Origin: an uncultured Bacilli bacterium
GTDB lineage: Bacteria; Bacillota_I; Bacilli_A; RF39; UBA660
NCBI GenBank assembly: GCA_934086145.1
Contig: CAKOHV010000001.1
Coordinates: forward strand, 62,001-126,000
Reading direction: 5' to 3'
DNA: 64,000 bases
Below the pieces are notes generated by a model. The model had not been told where the DNA came from. It saw nothing but the letters and a program-made list of their open reading frames with translations, and made no database searches. Position numbers and translations under genes: made by a program. Of the stretch, positions 53,146 through 62,631 are shown one piece after another (position 1 is the first letter of the stretch; each line of letters begins with the position of its first letter).

Positions 53146-56100
53146 ATGAAAAAAACTAAAGTTGTTATAATTGGTGCCGGTCCGGCTGGGTTGACTGCCG
53201 GTTATGAATTACTAAAAAAGGATAAAAATTACGATGTAACAATACTCGAATCTTCAAATGATATTGGGGGAATATCTAAAACAATTAATTATAATGGTAA
53301 TCGAATGGATATCGGCGGGCATCGTTTCTTTTCTAAGGACCCTAAGGTCAATGAATTTTGGCAAGAAATTTTACCATTACAAGGGAAGCCTTCTATTGAT
53401 GACCTTGATTTAAAGCGTGAAAAAAAACTTGCTGAAAACGGACCTGATCCGCAAAAAGAAGATTGCATCATGCTTAAACGTCATCGTGTTTCAAGAATAT
53501 ATTATCTTAATAAATTTTTTGATTATCCGGTCAGCCTATCTTGGTCAACTATTAAAAATTTAGGCTTCGTTAGAACGATGAAAAGTGGCTTTAGTTACTT
53601 AAAAAGTTTGCTTTGGAAAAAAGAAGAGGATTCTTTAGAAAATTTTTATATAAATCGTTTTGGCAAGAAACTATATAGTATGTTCTTTGAAGGCTACACC
53701 GAAAAATTGTGGGGAAGACATCCTAAAGAAATTGATGCCTCTTGGGGTAGCCAACGTGTCAAAGGTATTTCTATTACCGAAGTTTTAAAAAATGCTTTTT
53801 CTAAAATGTTTCATCTAAAAAATAAAAAAGTTGAAACTTCTCTGATTGAAGAATATTACTATCCCAAATATGGTCCAGGTCAACTTTGGGAACAGGTAGC
53901 AATCGAATTTGAAAAAATGGGTGGCAAAGTTTTAAAAAATCATGAAGTTACCAAAATAAATGTTCAAGATAAAAAAATCGTTAGTGTTGTATGTCAAGAA
54001 AAAGAAATTCAAGGCGACATCTTTATTTCATCGATGCCTATAAAAGACTTAATTGCGGATATGAATAATGTCCCTGAAAAAATCGCCGATATTGCCAACA
54101 ATTTACCATATCGTGACTTTGTTACGGTTGGCTTACTTGTTAAAAACTTAAAAATAAAAAATCAAACGGCTATTAAAACATATAATGAACTTGTTCCTGA
54201 TTGTTGGATTTACGTTCAAGATACTAAGGTCAAATTAGGCCGTATTCAAATTTTTAATAACTGGAGTCCTTACTTAGTTAAAAATCCGAAAAATACAGTA
54301 TGGCTTGGTCTTGAATATTTCTGTAATGAAGGAGACCAATTTTGGAATCTAAGTGAAGAAGAGTGTGTCAAATTAGCAATAAATGAACTAGAAAAAATCG
54401 GTATCATTGATTCTAACCAAGTAATCGATTCACATCGTGAAAAAATTAAAAAAGCTTATCCTGCTTACTTTGATAGTTATGAGCATATTGATGAAGTTAT
54501 TACATACTTAAATGAAATTCCTAATCTTTATTGCGTAGGTCGTAATGGCCAACATCGTTATAACAATATGGATCATTCTATGATGACTTCCTTTAACACT
54601 GTAGAATGTATTATAAATAATAATCCTGACAAAAGTAGCATCTGGAATGTTAATACGGAGCAAGAATACCATGAAAGTGCCGAAGAAACAAAAAAAATTA
54701 AGAAAAAACCTAACTTTAATATCCCATTTTTAAATAAAAAGAATTTTTTATTGCTATATTTACTTGTTTCTATCTTTTTAATTACTGCTCCATGGTATAT
54801 TGATAACGATAGTTGGTTTATCTTTACCCATGGCCGCTATATTTTAAATAATGGTTTTCCTTATATTGAACCATTTACTATCCATGAGGGCTTAAACTTT
54901 GTAATGCAACAATGGCTCTTTGCTCTCATCCTATATTTATGTAAATTTAAATTTGGTGTTAAATCATTGTTTTTCTTTGTTGTTACTGTCAATCTCTTAA
55001 TCGTTTTTGTTCTTCATAAGTTATGTATGGTTGTTACCAAAAACAATTATAAAATAGCTATTCCTATAGCTTTCTTAATTGATTTCCTACTTATCAAGTT
55101 GACTTTTATAAGGACTCGTCCGCAAATATTTTCATATGTTTTAATTCCTTTATTTATTTATCTTATAGAATTATATCGTACGAAAGGGAATAAGAAGACT
55201 CTTTTCCTTTTACCACTTGTATCCATTCTAGAAGTCAATGTTCATGCTTCAATGTGGGCTTTCCTTTACGTTTATTCTATGCCATTTATTGCAGAATTAG
55301 TTATTCAAAAATTCACCAAAGAATCACCAACTTATAAGGTTAAACCTTTAATTATTGCTCTCATTGCTTCAGTATTAGCTGGTTTTATCAATCCTTATGG
55401 TTATAAGGCTATGCTTTATTTCTTTACATCCATTAATAAGGGTGCTAATATTTACATATATGAAATGCAAACCCCATCGGTTTTCTCGAAGGAAGGTTTA
55501 TGTAATATTTTATTAATTGGTATTTTTATAGGTTTAAGTACTATGAAGTTTATGAAAAAAGGTAAAGTTGAATGGCGTTATATTTTCTTAACTTATGGTA
55601 GTTTTATTTTAGCTTTAACTAATAAAAAAAGTATAGCTTATTTTGTTATTTTTAGCTTATACCCAGCTGCTTATTATTTAAATATTTTACTAACCAATGA
55701 AGAAGCATCTATTAAAAAGGCGCCATCTGCTGAATCTCATCGACTTTTGAATAATTCCCTTTTGGCCATTACCGCTCTAACTATTGTCTTTTCCTTTGCA
55801 TGGAATGTCAAAATAAACTTAGATGAACCGGACTACAAAATCGAAAAAGAAGCGATATTATCTATTTTAAAAGATAATGAGAACAATCTTTCTGATTTGA
55901 AAGTATATTGCAATTATGACATGGGTGGCTACTTAGAGTATCATGGAATTAAAGCTTATATCGATCCACGAGCCGAAGTATTCTATTATTCTAACAATGG
56001 TAAAGAAGAAATTTTTAACGAATATCTTCAATTACAAGCTAGCGAAATTAGTGTTGATGCATTCCTAGCTAAGTATAATTTTACGCACCTTTACCTAGCT

Positions 56101-56292
56101 CCAAATGATTTTTTAAGTAAAGTCATTGATGTCAATGGTGATGAAACAAAATTCAAAAACTACACGATAATTTATAGTAGCCTTGATAGTAAAGTCTACG
56201 TTCGTGATGATTTATTGAAAAAAGATAATTCAAAGGATGATGACAATTCAATTCCAACCAAAAAAGATTTATTAAAAAAATATAAAAAATAA
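53146..56292 (+). CDS. fusion of FAD-dependent oxidoreductase and GT-C-like membrane domain
   Basis: 1048 residues. Residues 1-500 are a FAD/NAD(P)-binding oxidoreductase of the amine-oxidase/UDP-galactopyranose-mutase-like group: dinucleotide motif VVIIGAGPAGLTAGYEL, MDIGGHRFFSK, EGYTEKLWGRHP, and a terminal GRNGQHRYNNMDHS. After a Lys-rich linker, residues from about 530 contain ten or more membrane helices with an early NDSWFIFTHGRYILNNGFPY motif and 'EPFTIHEGLNFVMQQWL', as in GT-C polyprenyl-sugar transferases, and a C-terminal soluble part with IDPRAEVFYY. This suggests coupled sugar modification and transfer at the membrane. Start ATG 53146 behind GAGGGTGG; GTG 53137 is within the ribosome site. 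Substrates are unknown. Confidence 0.75.
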   Translation: MKKTKVVIIGAGPAGLTAGYELLKKDKNYDVTILESSNDIGGISKTINYNGNRMDIGGHRFFSKDPKVNEFWQEILPLQGKPSIDDLDLKREKKLAENGPDPQKEDCIMLKRHRVSRIYYLNKFFDYPVSLSWSTIKNLGFVRTMKSGFSYLKSLLWKKEEDSLENFYINRFGKKLYSMFFEGYTEKLWGRHPKEIDASWGSQRVKGISITEVLKNAFSKMFHLKNKKVETSLIEEYYYPKYGPGQLWEQVAIEFEKMGGKVLKNHEVTKINVQDKKIVSVVCQEKEIQGDIFISSMPIKDLIADMNNVPEKIADIANNLPYRDFVTVGLLVKNLKIKNQTAIKTYNELVPDCWIYVQDTKVKLGRIQIFNNWSPYLVKNPKNTVWLGLEYFCNEGDQFWNLSEEECVKLAINELEKIGIIDSNQVIDSHREKIKKAYPAYFDSYEHIDEVITYLNEIPNLYCVGRNGQHRYNNMDHSMMTSFNTVECIINNNPDKSSIWNVNTEQEYHESAEETKKIKKKPNFNIPFLNKKNFLLLYLLVSIFLITAPWYIDNDSWFIFTHGRYILNNGFPYIEPFTIHEGLNFVMQQWLFALILYLCKFKFGVKSLFFFVVTVNLLIVFVLHKLCMVVTKNNYKIAIPIAFLIDFLLIKLTFIRTRPQIFSYVLIPLFIYLIELYRTKGNKKTLFLLPLVSILEVNVHASMWAFLYVYSMPFIAELVIQKFTKESPTYKVKPLIIALIASVLAGFINPYGYKAMLYFFTSINKGANIYIYEMQTPSVFSKEGLCNILLIGIFIGLSTMKFMKKGKVEWRYIFLTYGSFILALTNKKSIAYFVIFSLYPAAYYLNILLTNEEASIKKAPSAESHRLLNNSLLAITALTIVFSFAWNVKINLDEPDYKIEKEAILSILKDNENNLSDLKVYCNYDMGGYLEYHGIKAYIDPRAEVFYYSNNGKEEIFNEYLQLQASEISVDAFLAKYNFTHLYLAPNDFLSKVIDVNGDETKFKNYTIIYSSLDSKVYVRDDLLKKDNSKDDDNSIPTKKDLLKKYKK

Positions 56293-56293
56293 T

Positions 56294-56321
56294 GAAAAGC
56301 ATTCGCAAGAGTGCTTTTTTG
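56294..56321 (+). terminator. intrinsic terminator
   Basis: AAAAGCA and TGCTTTT pair around TTCGCAAGAG, followed by further T. Confidence 0.65.
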
Positions 56322-56367
56322 CTTGGAAGAAAAATTAATTTGTGAGATAATATCTTCGGTGATAAAA

Positions 56368-57282
56368 ATGTTAATTATAGGAAGTCATGTTTCTTTTGGT
56401 AATAAGCAATTACTTGGTGCTGTTGAAGAAGCTTTATCATATGGTGCTAATACTTTTATGTTTTATACAGGAGCTCCTACTAATACTGTAAGAAAAAAAT
56501 TAGACGAAGAAACAATAAAAAAAGCTCAGCAATTAATGCAGGAAAATGGCATTGATATAAATAATGTTATTTGCCATGCCCCATATATTGTTAATCCAGC
56601 CAATGCTACTGATCCTGATAAATATCAATTTAGTATTGATTTTATTCGTAATGAATTGAAACGTTGTGATGAAATGGGCATTAAACAAATGGTTTTACAT
56701 CCAGGTAGTGCCGTTAAAATTATTAAAGAAGAGGGCTTAAATAACATCGTTAATGCCTTAAATAAAGTTCTCGATGGTACAACGCAATGTAAAATTCTCC
56801 TTGAAACCATGGCTGGTAAGGGCAGTGAATGCGCTAGCACCCTTGATGAAATGGCTTACTTAATAAAAAATATCAAAAAACAAGATCAAATAGGTGTTTG
56901 CATTGATACTTGTCATATTAATGATGCTGGTTATGATTTAACGGATTTTGATTCTTATCTTACGGAATTTTCTACTAAAATCGGTCTTGAAAAGATTGGT
57001 TGCGTTCATATCAACGATTCTAAGAATCCATTAGCTTCACATAAAGATCGTCATGCCAACATTGGTAAGGGAACAATTGGCTTTGCCACTCTTTTAAAAA
57101 TTATCTATCACGAAAAATTACAAAATATTCCTAAAATATTAGAAACTCCATATATAGGGGATACCGATGATGATAAGAATCGTTTATATCCACCTTATAA
57201 GTATGAAATTGCTATGATTAGAGAACAAAAATATGATGATAATTATTATGAAAAAATCCGTCAGGATTATCAAAAAAAGTAG
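56368..57282 (+). CDS. nfo: endonuclease IV (AP endonuclease)
   Basis: 304 residues of the Nfo family, a Zn-dependent TIM-barrel enzyme that cuts DNA at abasic sites. Metal ligand motifs are all present: GSHVSFG, CHAPYIVN, LHPGS, LETMAGKG, CIDTCHINDAGYD, VHINDSKN...HKDRHANIGKG and the terminal LETP. Start ATG 56368 with GGTGAT upstream; the frame is open another 19 codons back into the terminator region without a ribosome site. A DUF2624-like gene, the Bacillus neighbour of nfo, lies 1.4 kb downstream. Confidence 0.93.
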   Translation: MLIIGSHVSFGNKQLLGAVEEALSYGANTFMFYTGAPTNTVRKKLDEETIKKAQQLMQENGIDINNVICHAPYIVNPANATDPDKYQFSIDFIRNELKRCDEMGIKQMVLHPGSAVKIIKEEGLNNIVNALNKVLDGTTQCKILLETMAGKGSECASTLDEMAYLIKNIKKQDQIGVCIDTCHINDAGYDLTDFDSYLTEFSTKIGLEKIGCVHINDSKNPLASHKDRHANIGKGTIGFATLLKIIYHEKLQNIPKILETPYIGDTDDDKNRLYPPYKYEIAMIREQKYDDNYYEKIRQDYQKK

Positions 57283-57336
57283 CTTTGCGCTTTTTTAAAA
57301 GTTTTATTAACGAACGTATGTTTAGGAGGAACAAGA

Positions 57337-58668
57337 ATGTCTAACTTATTTGATAATGTTAATAATGTTTATCAGCCTTTAGCTGAGGTGATGCGTCCTC
57401 ATACTCTCGAGGATTTTATTGGTCAAGAACACCTTGTCGGTCCCAATACCGCCTTACGCCAAATGATTGAAAGTGATCATATTACTTCTATGATCTTTTG
57501 GGGTCCTCCTGGCGTTGGGAAGACTACTTTAGCTAAAATAATTGCTGATACAACAAATTCAGCTTTTAAAGAACTAAGTGCAGTTACTGCTGGCGTTAAA
57601 GATATTAAAGATTTAATTGCGGAAGCTGAATATAATAAAATGAATGGGCAAAAAACAATTCTTTTTGTTGATGAAATACATCGTTTTAATAAAGCTCAGC
57701 AAGATGCTTTCTTACCATTTGTGGAAAGGGGAGATATCATTTTAATTGGGGCAACCACTGAAAATCCTTCTTTTGAAGTAAATAGTGCTTTACTATCGCG
57801 AACTAAAGTCTATGTCTTAAATAGCCTTTCTGAAGAAAATATCCTAACTATTTTAAAGAAAGCTCTTACTAAAGTTGAAAAAAAGCAGGAATGTAACTTA
57901 AACATTCCTGAAGAATCACTAAAAATAATTGCTAAGGTAAGTAATGGTGATGCTCGTAATGCTTTAAATACTCTTGAAAATATTCTTAATGTTCTAAAAA
58001 ATGATGCTAATTCCTCACCATTAACTACGGAAAAATTAACCGAAATTCTCCAAACTAATACTTTTATCTATGATAAAGATGGAGAAGAACATTACAATTT
58101 AATCTCTGCTTTGCATAAATCAATGCGTAATTCCGATCCTGATGCAACACTATATTACTTAGCTCGTATGTTAGAGGCTGGTGAAAATCCTTTATATGTT
58201 GCTCGTCGTTTGATTCGTTTTGCTTCGGAAGATATCGGCTTAGCTAATCCAACAGCTCTTACGCAAGCTACTTCTGCCTACGAAGCAGCACATTATATTG
58301 GCATGCCCGAATGCAACGTCAACTTAGCCCAAGCGGTTGTTTACTTAAGCCTCAGTCCTAAATCCAATTCTTTATATGTTGCTTATGAAAAAGCACGTCT
58401 TGATGCCAAGAAAACCGCTTATTTAAAAGTACCACTTCATTTACGTAATGCCGTCACCAAACTAGATGAAAAATTAGGTTATGGTAAAGATTATGAATAC
58501 TCGCAAGAATATACTAATAAAATTACAGGGATGTATTGCCTGCCTGATGAAATAAAAGATCATCAATATTACCAACCGGCTCCCATCGGCAAAGAAAAAG
58601 CTATTCAAGACGAACTAGCTAAGATTAATCAAATTAAAACTAATTTACGGAACCAAAATAAAAACTAA
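57337..58668 (+). CDS. rarA: replication-associated recombination protein A (MgsA/RarA)
   Basis: 443-residue AAA+ ATPase related to clamp loaders and RuvB, acting at stalled replication forks. The opening LAEVMRPHTLEDFIGQEHL, Walker A GPPGVGKTT, Walker B FVDEIHRFNKAQQD, sensor 1 GATTENPSF and the C-terminal MgsA tetramerisation region (ARRLIRFASEDIGLANP, YLSLSPKSNSLYVAY) are all visible. AGGAGG ribosome site. It converges on a small minus-strand gene. Confidence 0.93.
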   Translation: MSNLFDNVNNVYQPLAEVMRPHTLEDFIGQEHLVGPNTALRQMIESDHITSMIFWGPPGVGKTTLAKIIADTTNSAFKELSAVTAGVKDIKDLIAEAEYNKMNGQKTILFVDEIHRFNKAQQDAFLPFVERGDIILIGATTENPSFEVNSALLSRTKVYVLNSLSEENILTILKKALTKVEKKQECNLNIPEESLKIIAKVSNGDARNALNTLENILNVLKNDANSSPLTTEKLTEILQTNTFIYDKDGEEHYNLISALHKSMRNSDPDATLYYLARMLEAGENPLYVARRLIRFASEDIGLANPTALTQATSAYEAAHYIGMPECNVNLAQAVVYLSLSPKSNSLYVAYEKARLDAKKTAYLKVPLHLRNAVTKLDEKLGYGKDYEYSQEYTNKITGMYCLPDEIKDHQYYQPAPIGKEKAIQDELAKINQIKTNLRNQNKN

Positions 58669-58671
58669 TCA

Positions 58672-58932
58672 TCAAAGATAATTAGCATATTTAATTGTAT
58701 ATTCTTTTAATAACTTCTTAATCTTAATAAAATTTTCTTCCGAATAATTACTTTTATATTTTTCAATATCAAAAATTCCATGATTAGATAAGATATTCTT
58801 CCAATTCTGTTTTATAAAACGATATGTAAAATCAAGTTCTTCGTTACTTAAACCAATGCCATTATTGATAGCAAAATTATTAACATCATTAATATCCATA
58901 TTATTTATATATCTTTCAATTAATACAAACAT
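58672..58932 (-). CDS. DUF2624-like small protein (YqfT-type)
   Basis: 86 residues, helical. The pattern of the first half ('FVLIERYINNMDINDVNNFAI', 'GIGLSNEELDFTYRFIKQNW') resembles DUF2624 (YqfT), which in Bacillus lies next to nfo; here nfo is 1.4 kb away. No signal or membrane segment. An AGGTGAT ribosome site on the minus strand precedes the ATG. The family call is moderate. Confidence 0.55.
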   Translation of the reverse strand: MFVLIERYINNMDINDVNNFAINNGIGLSNEELDFTYRFIKQNWKNILSNHGIFDIEKYKSNYSEENFIKIKKLLKEYTIKYANYL

Positions 58933-59028
58933 AAAATCACCTAATATAATATATTCTAAGAACGTTAAATATATACAATAATTATTATAAATATTAGTTA
59001 ATTACTCATACTAATAATGGTGATTTAG

Positions 59029-60954
59029 ATGAAAAAAATCTATTATTTCCTTCTATTTATTTTAACGGGTATTATAAGTTATCGTTTTATTAAACTTCGT
59101 TTTATTGATTATGATAAATATTATGAAGAATACTTAAATATGTCTAATAAAATTGTTTATGGAACTTCCGCTCCCCGCGGTCGTATTCTTGATCGTAATG
59201 GTAAAATTTTGGTAGATAATGTAGGAATTAATACAATTGTTTATCATAAAATAGCTGATCTTGATGAGATAGCCTTAGCTAAGCAAATTCTTACTATCTT
59301 AGATTATCAAGAAACGGCGACCACTAGTGAATTAAAAAAATATTATCTTTTAACCAATAGTGGGGATGAGCTATTAACAGAAACGGAAAAAAAACTATAT
59401 AACCATCGTAAAATGACAACTAAAGAAATTGAAGAACTTAAGTTATCTCGTCTTGATGAACAAACTTTAAACTACTCAGAAGATGAAAAGAAACTCATTC
59501 ATATGTATTATCAATTAAATAAAGGATATTTTTATTCTAGTAAGATAATTGCTGAAGATGTCAATAATACAACATGCGCTAAAATAAATGCTAAAAATTT
59601 ACCTGGTTTAACTTGTGAATATACAGTTAAAAGAGTATATCTTTATGATACGATGAATGCTTTATATGGTAGTGTTGGCCAAATGAATGAGCTTAATAAA
59701 GATTATTATCTAGAAAAAGGATACTCTCTTGATGATGCTGTTGGTATAAGCTACTTAGAAAAAGAATATGATGACTACTTAAAAGGGACCAAAGCTAAAT
59801 ACTTAGTTGATAAAAATAATCAACTAGTCTTATTAGAAAACTCTAAAATAGGTAATGATATTATGTTAAGTATTGATATTGATTTACAATTAGAAATTAA
59901 TAAAATAATTAAGAAAAATATCGATTTAGCTAGTACCTTAAAAAATACCCAGTATTATAATACTTCCTACGTTATTATAAGTGATCCTAATACTGGTGAA
60001 ATAATCGCAAGTACTGGTTTAAGTAAAGTAAATGGTTCTTTTAAGGATGTTACAAGTAATATTTTAACTTCTTCCTTTACCGTTGGTTCTGTTATAAAAG
60101 CCTCAACTATTAGTGTTGGTTATCAAAATAATCTTATCAAAGAAGGAGCTAAGATAAATGATTCTTGTATTAAGTTATATCGTGTTCCTACGAAGTGTTC
60201 TTTTAAAAGACTTGGTTTAATTGATGATATTACGGCGCTAAAAACTTCTAGTAATTATTATCAATTTAAAATTGCCATCGCTTTAACGGGTAAAAAATAT
60301 AAAAAGAATATGAAATTAGGGGTTAGTGAAAGAGAATTTAATATTTATCGTGATACTTTAGCTAGTTTTGGCCTAGGTACTTCAACCGGAATTGACTTAG
60401 AAAACGAATCCTTTGGCATTAAAGGAAATAAGATTGCTGATGATTTACTCCTTAATTTAGCTATTGGTCAGTATGATACGTACACTCCATTACAATTAAC
60501 TAACTATATTAATACAGTTGCCAAAGATGGTAATCGCTATGCTATGCATTATTTAAAAAATGTTCAAAGTAAAAATAATATCATTTATGAATATGAACCA
60601 AAACTTTTAAATACGGTGACCGGAACTAATTTTCCTCGTATCAAAGAAGGTTTAAGACAAGTTTTATATAATGGAACAGGGCGTGGTTACACTGATAAAA
60701 AATATAAACCAGCCGGTAAAACCGGAACTTCGGAGGTTGTTTATAGTAAAGATGTTACGACTATCAATCAAACCTATGCGATGTTTGCCCCATACGATAA
60801 TCCCAAGTATTCAATCGTCGTTGTAAGTCCCAATATTTCCTACAATAATAAAAAAGATAATTATATAGCCCCTATAAATCGCTATATTTCCAAAGAAGTA
60901 AGTAAATTATTGTTTGAAAATTCCAAAATATATGATACAATAGGAACGGATTAA
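59029..60954 (+). CDS. class B penicillin-binding protein (transpeptidase)
   Basis: 641 residues. One N-terminal membrane helix, a dimerisation domain with APRGRILDRNGKILVDN, and a transpeptidase domain with SVIK (S354 and K357), SSN (407-409) and KTG (564-566): the complete PBP active site. It cross-links peptidoglycan outside the membrane. No PASTA domains are present, so it is more like PBP2/FtsI than SpoVD with PASTA. ATG follows GGTGAT. The small rpmG gene starts 17 bases after it. Confidence 0.9.
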   Translation: MKKIYYFLLFILTGIISYRFIKLRFIDYDKYYEEYLNMSNKIVYGTSAPRGRILDRNGKILVDNVGINTIVYHKIADLDEIALAKQILTILDYQETATTSELKKYYLLTNSGDELLTETEKKLYNHRKMTTKEIEELKLSRLDEQTLNYSEDEKKLIHMYYQLNKGYFYSSKIIAEDVNNTTCAKINAKNLPGLTCEYTVKRVYLYDTMNALYGSVGQMNELNKDYYLEKGYSLDDAVGISYLEKEYDDYLKGTKAKYLVDKNNQLVLLENSKIGNDIMLSIDIDLQLEINKIIKKNIDLASTLKNTQYYNTSYVIISDPNTGEIIASTGLSKVNGSFKDVTSNILTSSFTVGSVIKASTISVGYQNNLIKEGAKINDSCIKLYRVPTKCSFKRLGLIDDITALKTSSNYYQFKIAIALTGKKYKKNMKLGVSEREFNIYRDTLASFGLGTSTGIDLENESFGIKGNKIADDLLLNLAIGQYDTYTPLQLTNYINTVAKDGNRYAMHYLKNVQSKNNIIYEYEPKLLNTVTGTNFPRIKEGLRQVLYNGTGRGYTDKKYKPAGKTGTSEVVYSKDVTTINQTYAMFAPYDNPKYSIVVVSPNISYNNKKDNYIAPINRYISKEVSKLLFENSKIYDTIGTD

Positions 60955-60971
60955 AAAAGGAGGGCAGTACT

Positions 60972-61136
60972 ATGGCAAAAAACGAAAATAGACCTAATAT
61001 TACACTTGTTTGTACAGAATGTAAACATGAAAATTACACAACTGAAAAAAACAAAAAAAATAATCCTGAAAAAATGGAAATAAAGAAATTTTGTAAATGG
61101 TGTAATAAGACAACTGTTCATAAAGAGAAAAAATAG
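60972..61136 (+). CDS. rpmG: ribosomal protein bL33
   Basis: 54 residues, short but unmistakable: ITLVCTECKHENYTTEKNKKN and FCKWCNKTTVHKE. Both CxxC pairs are present, so this is the zinc-binding form of bL33. AAAGGAGGG ribosome site. It lies between the PBP gene and efp and is probably co-transcribed with both. Confidence 0.95.
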   Translation: MAKNENRPNITLVCTECKHENYTTEKNKKNNPEKMEIKKFCKWCNKTTVHKEKK

Positions 61137-61151
61137 TTTAGAGGTGTTAAA

Positions 61152-61718
61152 ATGAATGGCTTAATTAATATTAATGATATTAAAAATGGTATGACTATTA
61201 TCTATGATGGTAAGTTATACTTAGTTCAAAGCTTCCAACACGTAAAACCAGGAAAAGGCGCTGCCTTCATGAAGGTTAAAATGCGTAATTTAAGAACAGG
61301 AGCAAACATCGAAGAAACTATTAATAGTAGTGTAAAGGTTGAAAAGGCTCATGTTGATAAGAAGAAAATGTCTTACTTATACAATAGTGGAACTGGCTAT
61401 ATTTTCATGGATAATGAAACCTATGAACAAATTGAAGTACCAGAAGACACTTTAGCAGAAGAAAAGAAATTCTTAAAAGAAAACATGGAAGTACAATTAG
61501 ATTTCTATCAAGGCGATATTATTGGTGTTACTTTACCAGAAAAAGTTGAATACGAAGTAGTTGAAACAACTGAAGCTGTTAAAGGAAATACTACTAATAA
61601 TGCTCAAAAAGATGCCACTTTGGAAAATGGTTACGTTGTAAAAGTACCATTATTTATTTCTCAAGGTGAAAAAATTATCGTATCTACCTTAGATGGAAAA
61701 TATTCAAGTAGAGCTTAA
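61152..61718 (+). CDS. efp: elongation factor P
   Basis: 188 residues. Relieves ribosomes stalled on polyproline. Three-domain EF-P: N-terminal KOW-like domain with the loop KPGKGAAF (Lys35 at the tip), OB domain II, and C-terminal KVPLFISQGEKIIVSTLDGKYSSR. AGAGGTG ribosome site, 15 bases after rpmG. The polyproline run in giant prepilin 3 would be a plausible client. A terminator follows. Confidence 0.95.
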   Translation: MNGLININDIKNGMTIIYDGKLYLVQSFQHVKPGKGAAFMKVKMRNLRTGANIEETINSSVKVEKAHVDKKKMSYLYNSGTGYIFMDNETYEQIEVPEDTLAEEKKFLKENMEVQLDFYQGDIIGVTLPEKVEYEVVETTEAVKGNTTNNAQKDATLENGYVVKVPLFISQGEKIIVSTLDGKYSSRA

Positions 61719-61728
61719 TAAAGCTTTC

Positions 61729-61757
61729 AAAGTGTTAATGCAAGTTAACACTTTTTT
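61729..61757 (+). terminator. intrinsic terminator
   Basis: AAAGTGTTAA (61729-61738) pairs with TTAACACTTT (61745-61754), then T. Confidence 0.85.
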
Positions 61758-61888
61758 AATGTCTTTAAGCTTTCAAAAATTACATAAAAAATGTCAAAGG
61801 TCTCATAAAAAAAGCGCAAAGACTAAGATATATGGTAAAATAAGTTATAGAAAGCTTAAAGAAAGCGTATTATTTAATGGGTGATTAT

Positions 61889-62617
61889 ATGTATAAATAT
61901 AATGAAATCAATATTAATTATAAAGATTATGGAAAAAAAGAAGCTCCTGCTTTAGTATTTTTACATGGTTGGGGCCAAAATATTGCCATGATGGAACCAA
62001 TCGCTAATCCTTTTGCCGACACCCATCGTTTAATAATTCTTGATCTTCCTGGGTTCGGTGCTTCTGATGAACCAGACTATGCTTGGACCATCTTTGACTA
62101 TGCTAAAATGCTTGCTACTTTACTTAAAAGTTTACAAATTGAAAATCCGACCTTGATAGGTCATTCTTTTGGCGGTAAAATAAGTATTGCTTTTGCTTCA
62201 TGTTATCCCGTCGCGAAGTTAGTTCTTTTAGCTAGTCCCTATAAAGTTAAGATAAAAGAACCATCTACTAAAGTAAAAATCTTAAAAAAATTAAAAACTA
62301 TCCCGGGTTTAAACAAATTAGCCGAAACAATGAAAAAACATTTAGGTTCAACTGATTATAAAAATGCCTCACCGTTAATGCGTGAGATTCTTGTTAAACA
62401 TGTCAATACTGATTTAACAAGTGATGCCGCCCAGATAAAATGTCCAACCCTGCTTATTTGGGGAACCAATGATGAAGCTGTTCCTTATGCTGATGCCCTA
62501 GAACTTGAAAAGATAATCGCTAATTGTGGTCTTGTCACCTATGATGGCTGTACCCATTATGCTTATCTTGAACGTTTAAATCAAACTATCAGTGTCCTAA
62601 AATCCTTTTTTGAATGA
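61889..62617 (+). CDS. alpha/beta hydrolase
   Basis: 242 residues of the alpha/beta hydrolase fold. HGWGQN forms the oxyanion loop, GHSFGGK the nucleophile elbow (Ser), followed by an acidic residue in WGTNDE and the catalytic His in GCTHYAYLE near the end: a complete Ser-Asp-His triad. Cytosolic; substrate unknown. Start placed at ATG 61889, after GGGTGAT; ATG 61877 in frame sits before that site. It is followed 14 bases later by murF and probably shares its transcript. Confidence 0.85.
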   Translation: MYKYNEININYKDYGKKEAPALVFLHGWGQNIAMMEPIANPFADTHRLIILDLPGFGASDEPDYAWTIFDYAKMLATLLKSLQIENPTLIGHSFGGKISIAFASCYPVAKLVLLASPYKVKIKEPSTKVKILKKLKTIPGLNKLAETMKKHLGSTDYKNASPLMREILVKHVNTDLTSDAAQIKCPTLLIWGTNDEAVPYADALELEKIIANCGLVTYDGCTHYAYLERLNQTISVLKSFFE

Positions 62618-62631
62618 AAGAAGTGTGAAGT

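Noticed and set aside
61693..61884. Frame of 63 codons after efp
   Set aside because: It starts inside efp, runs through the efp terminator and has no ribosome site.
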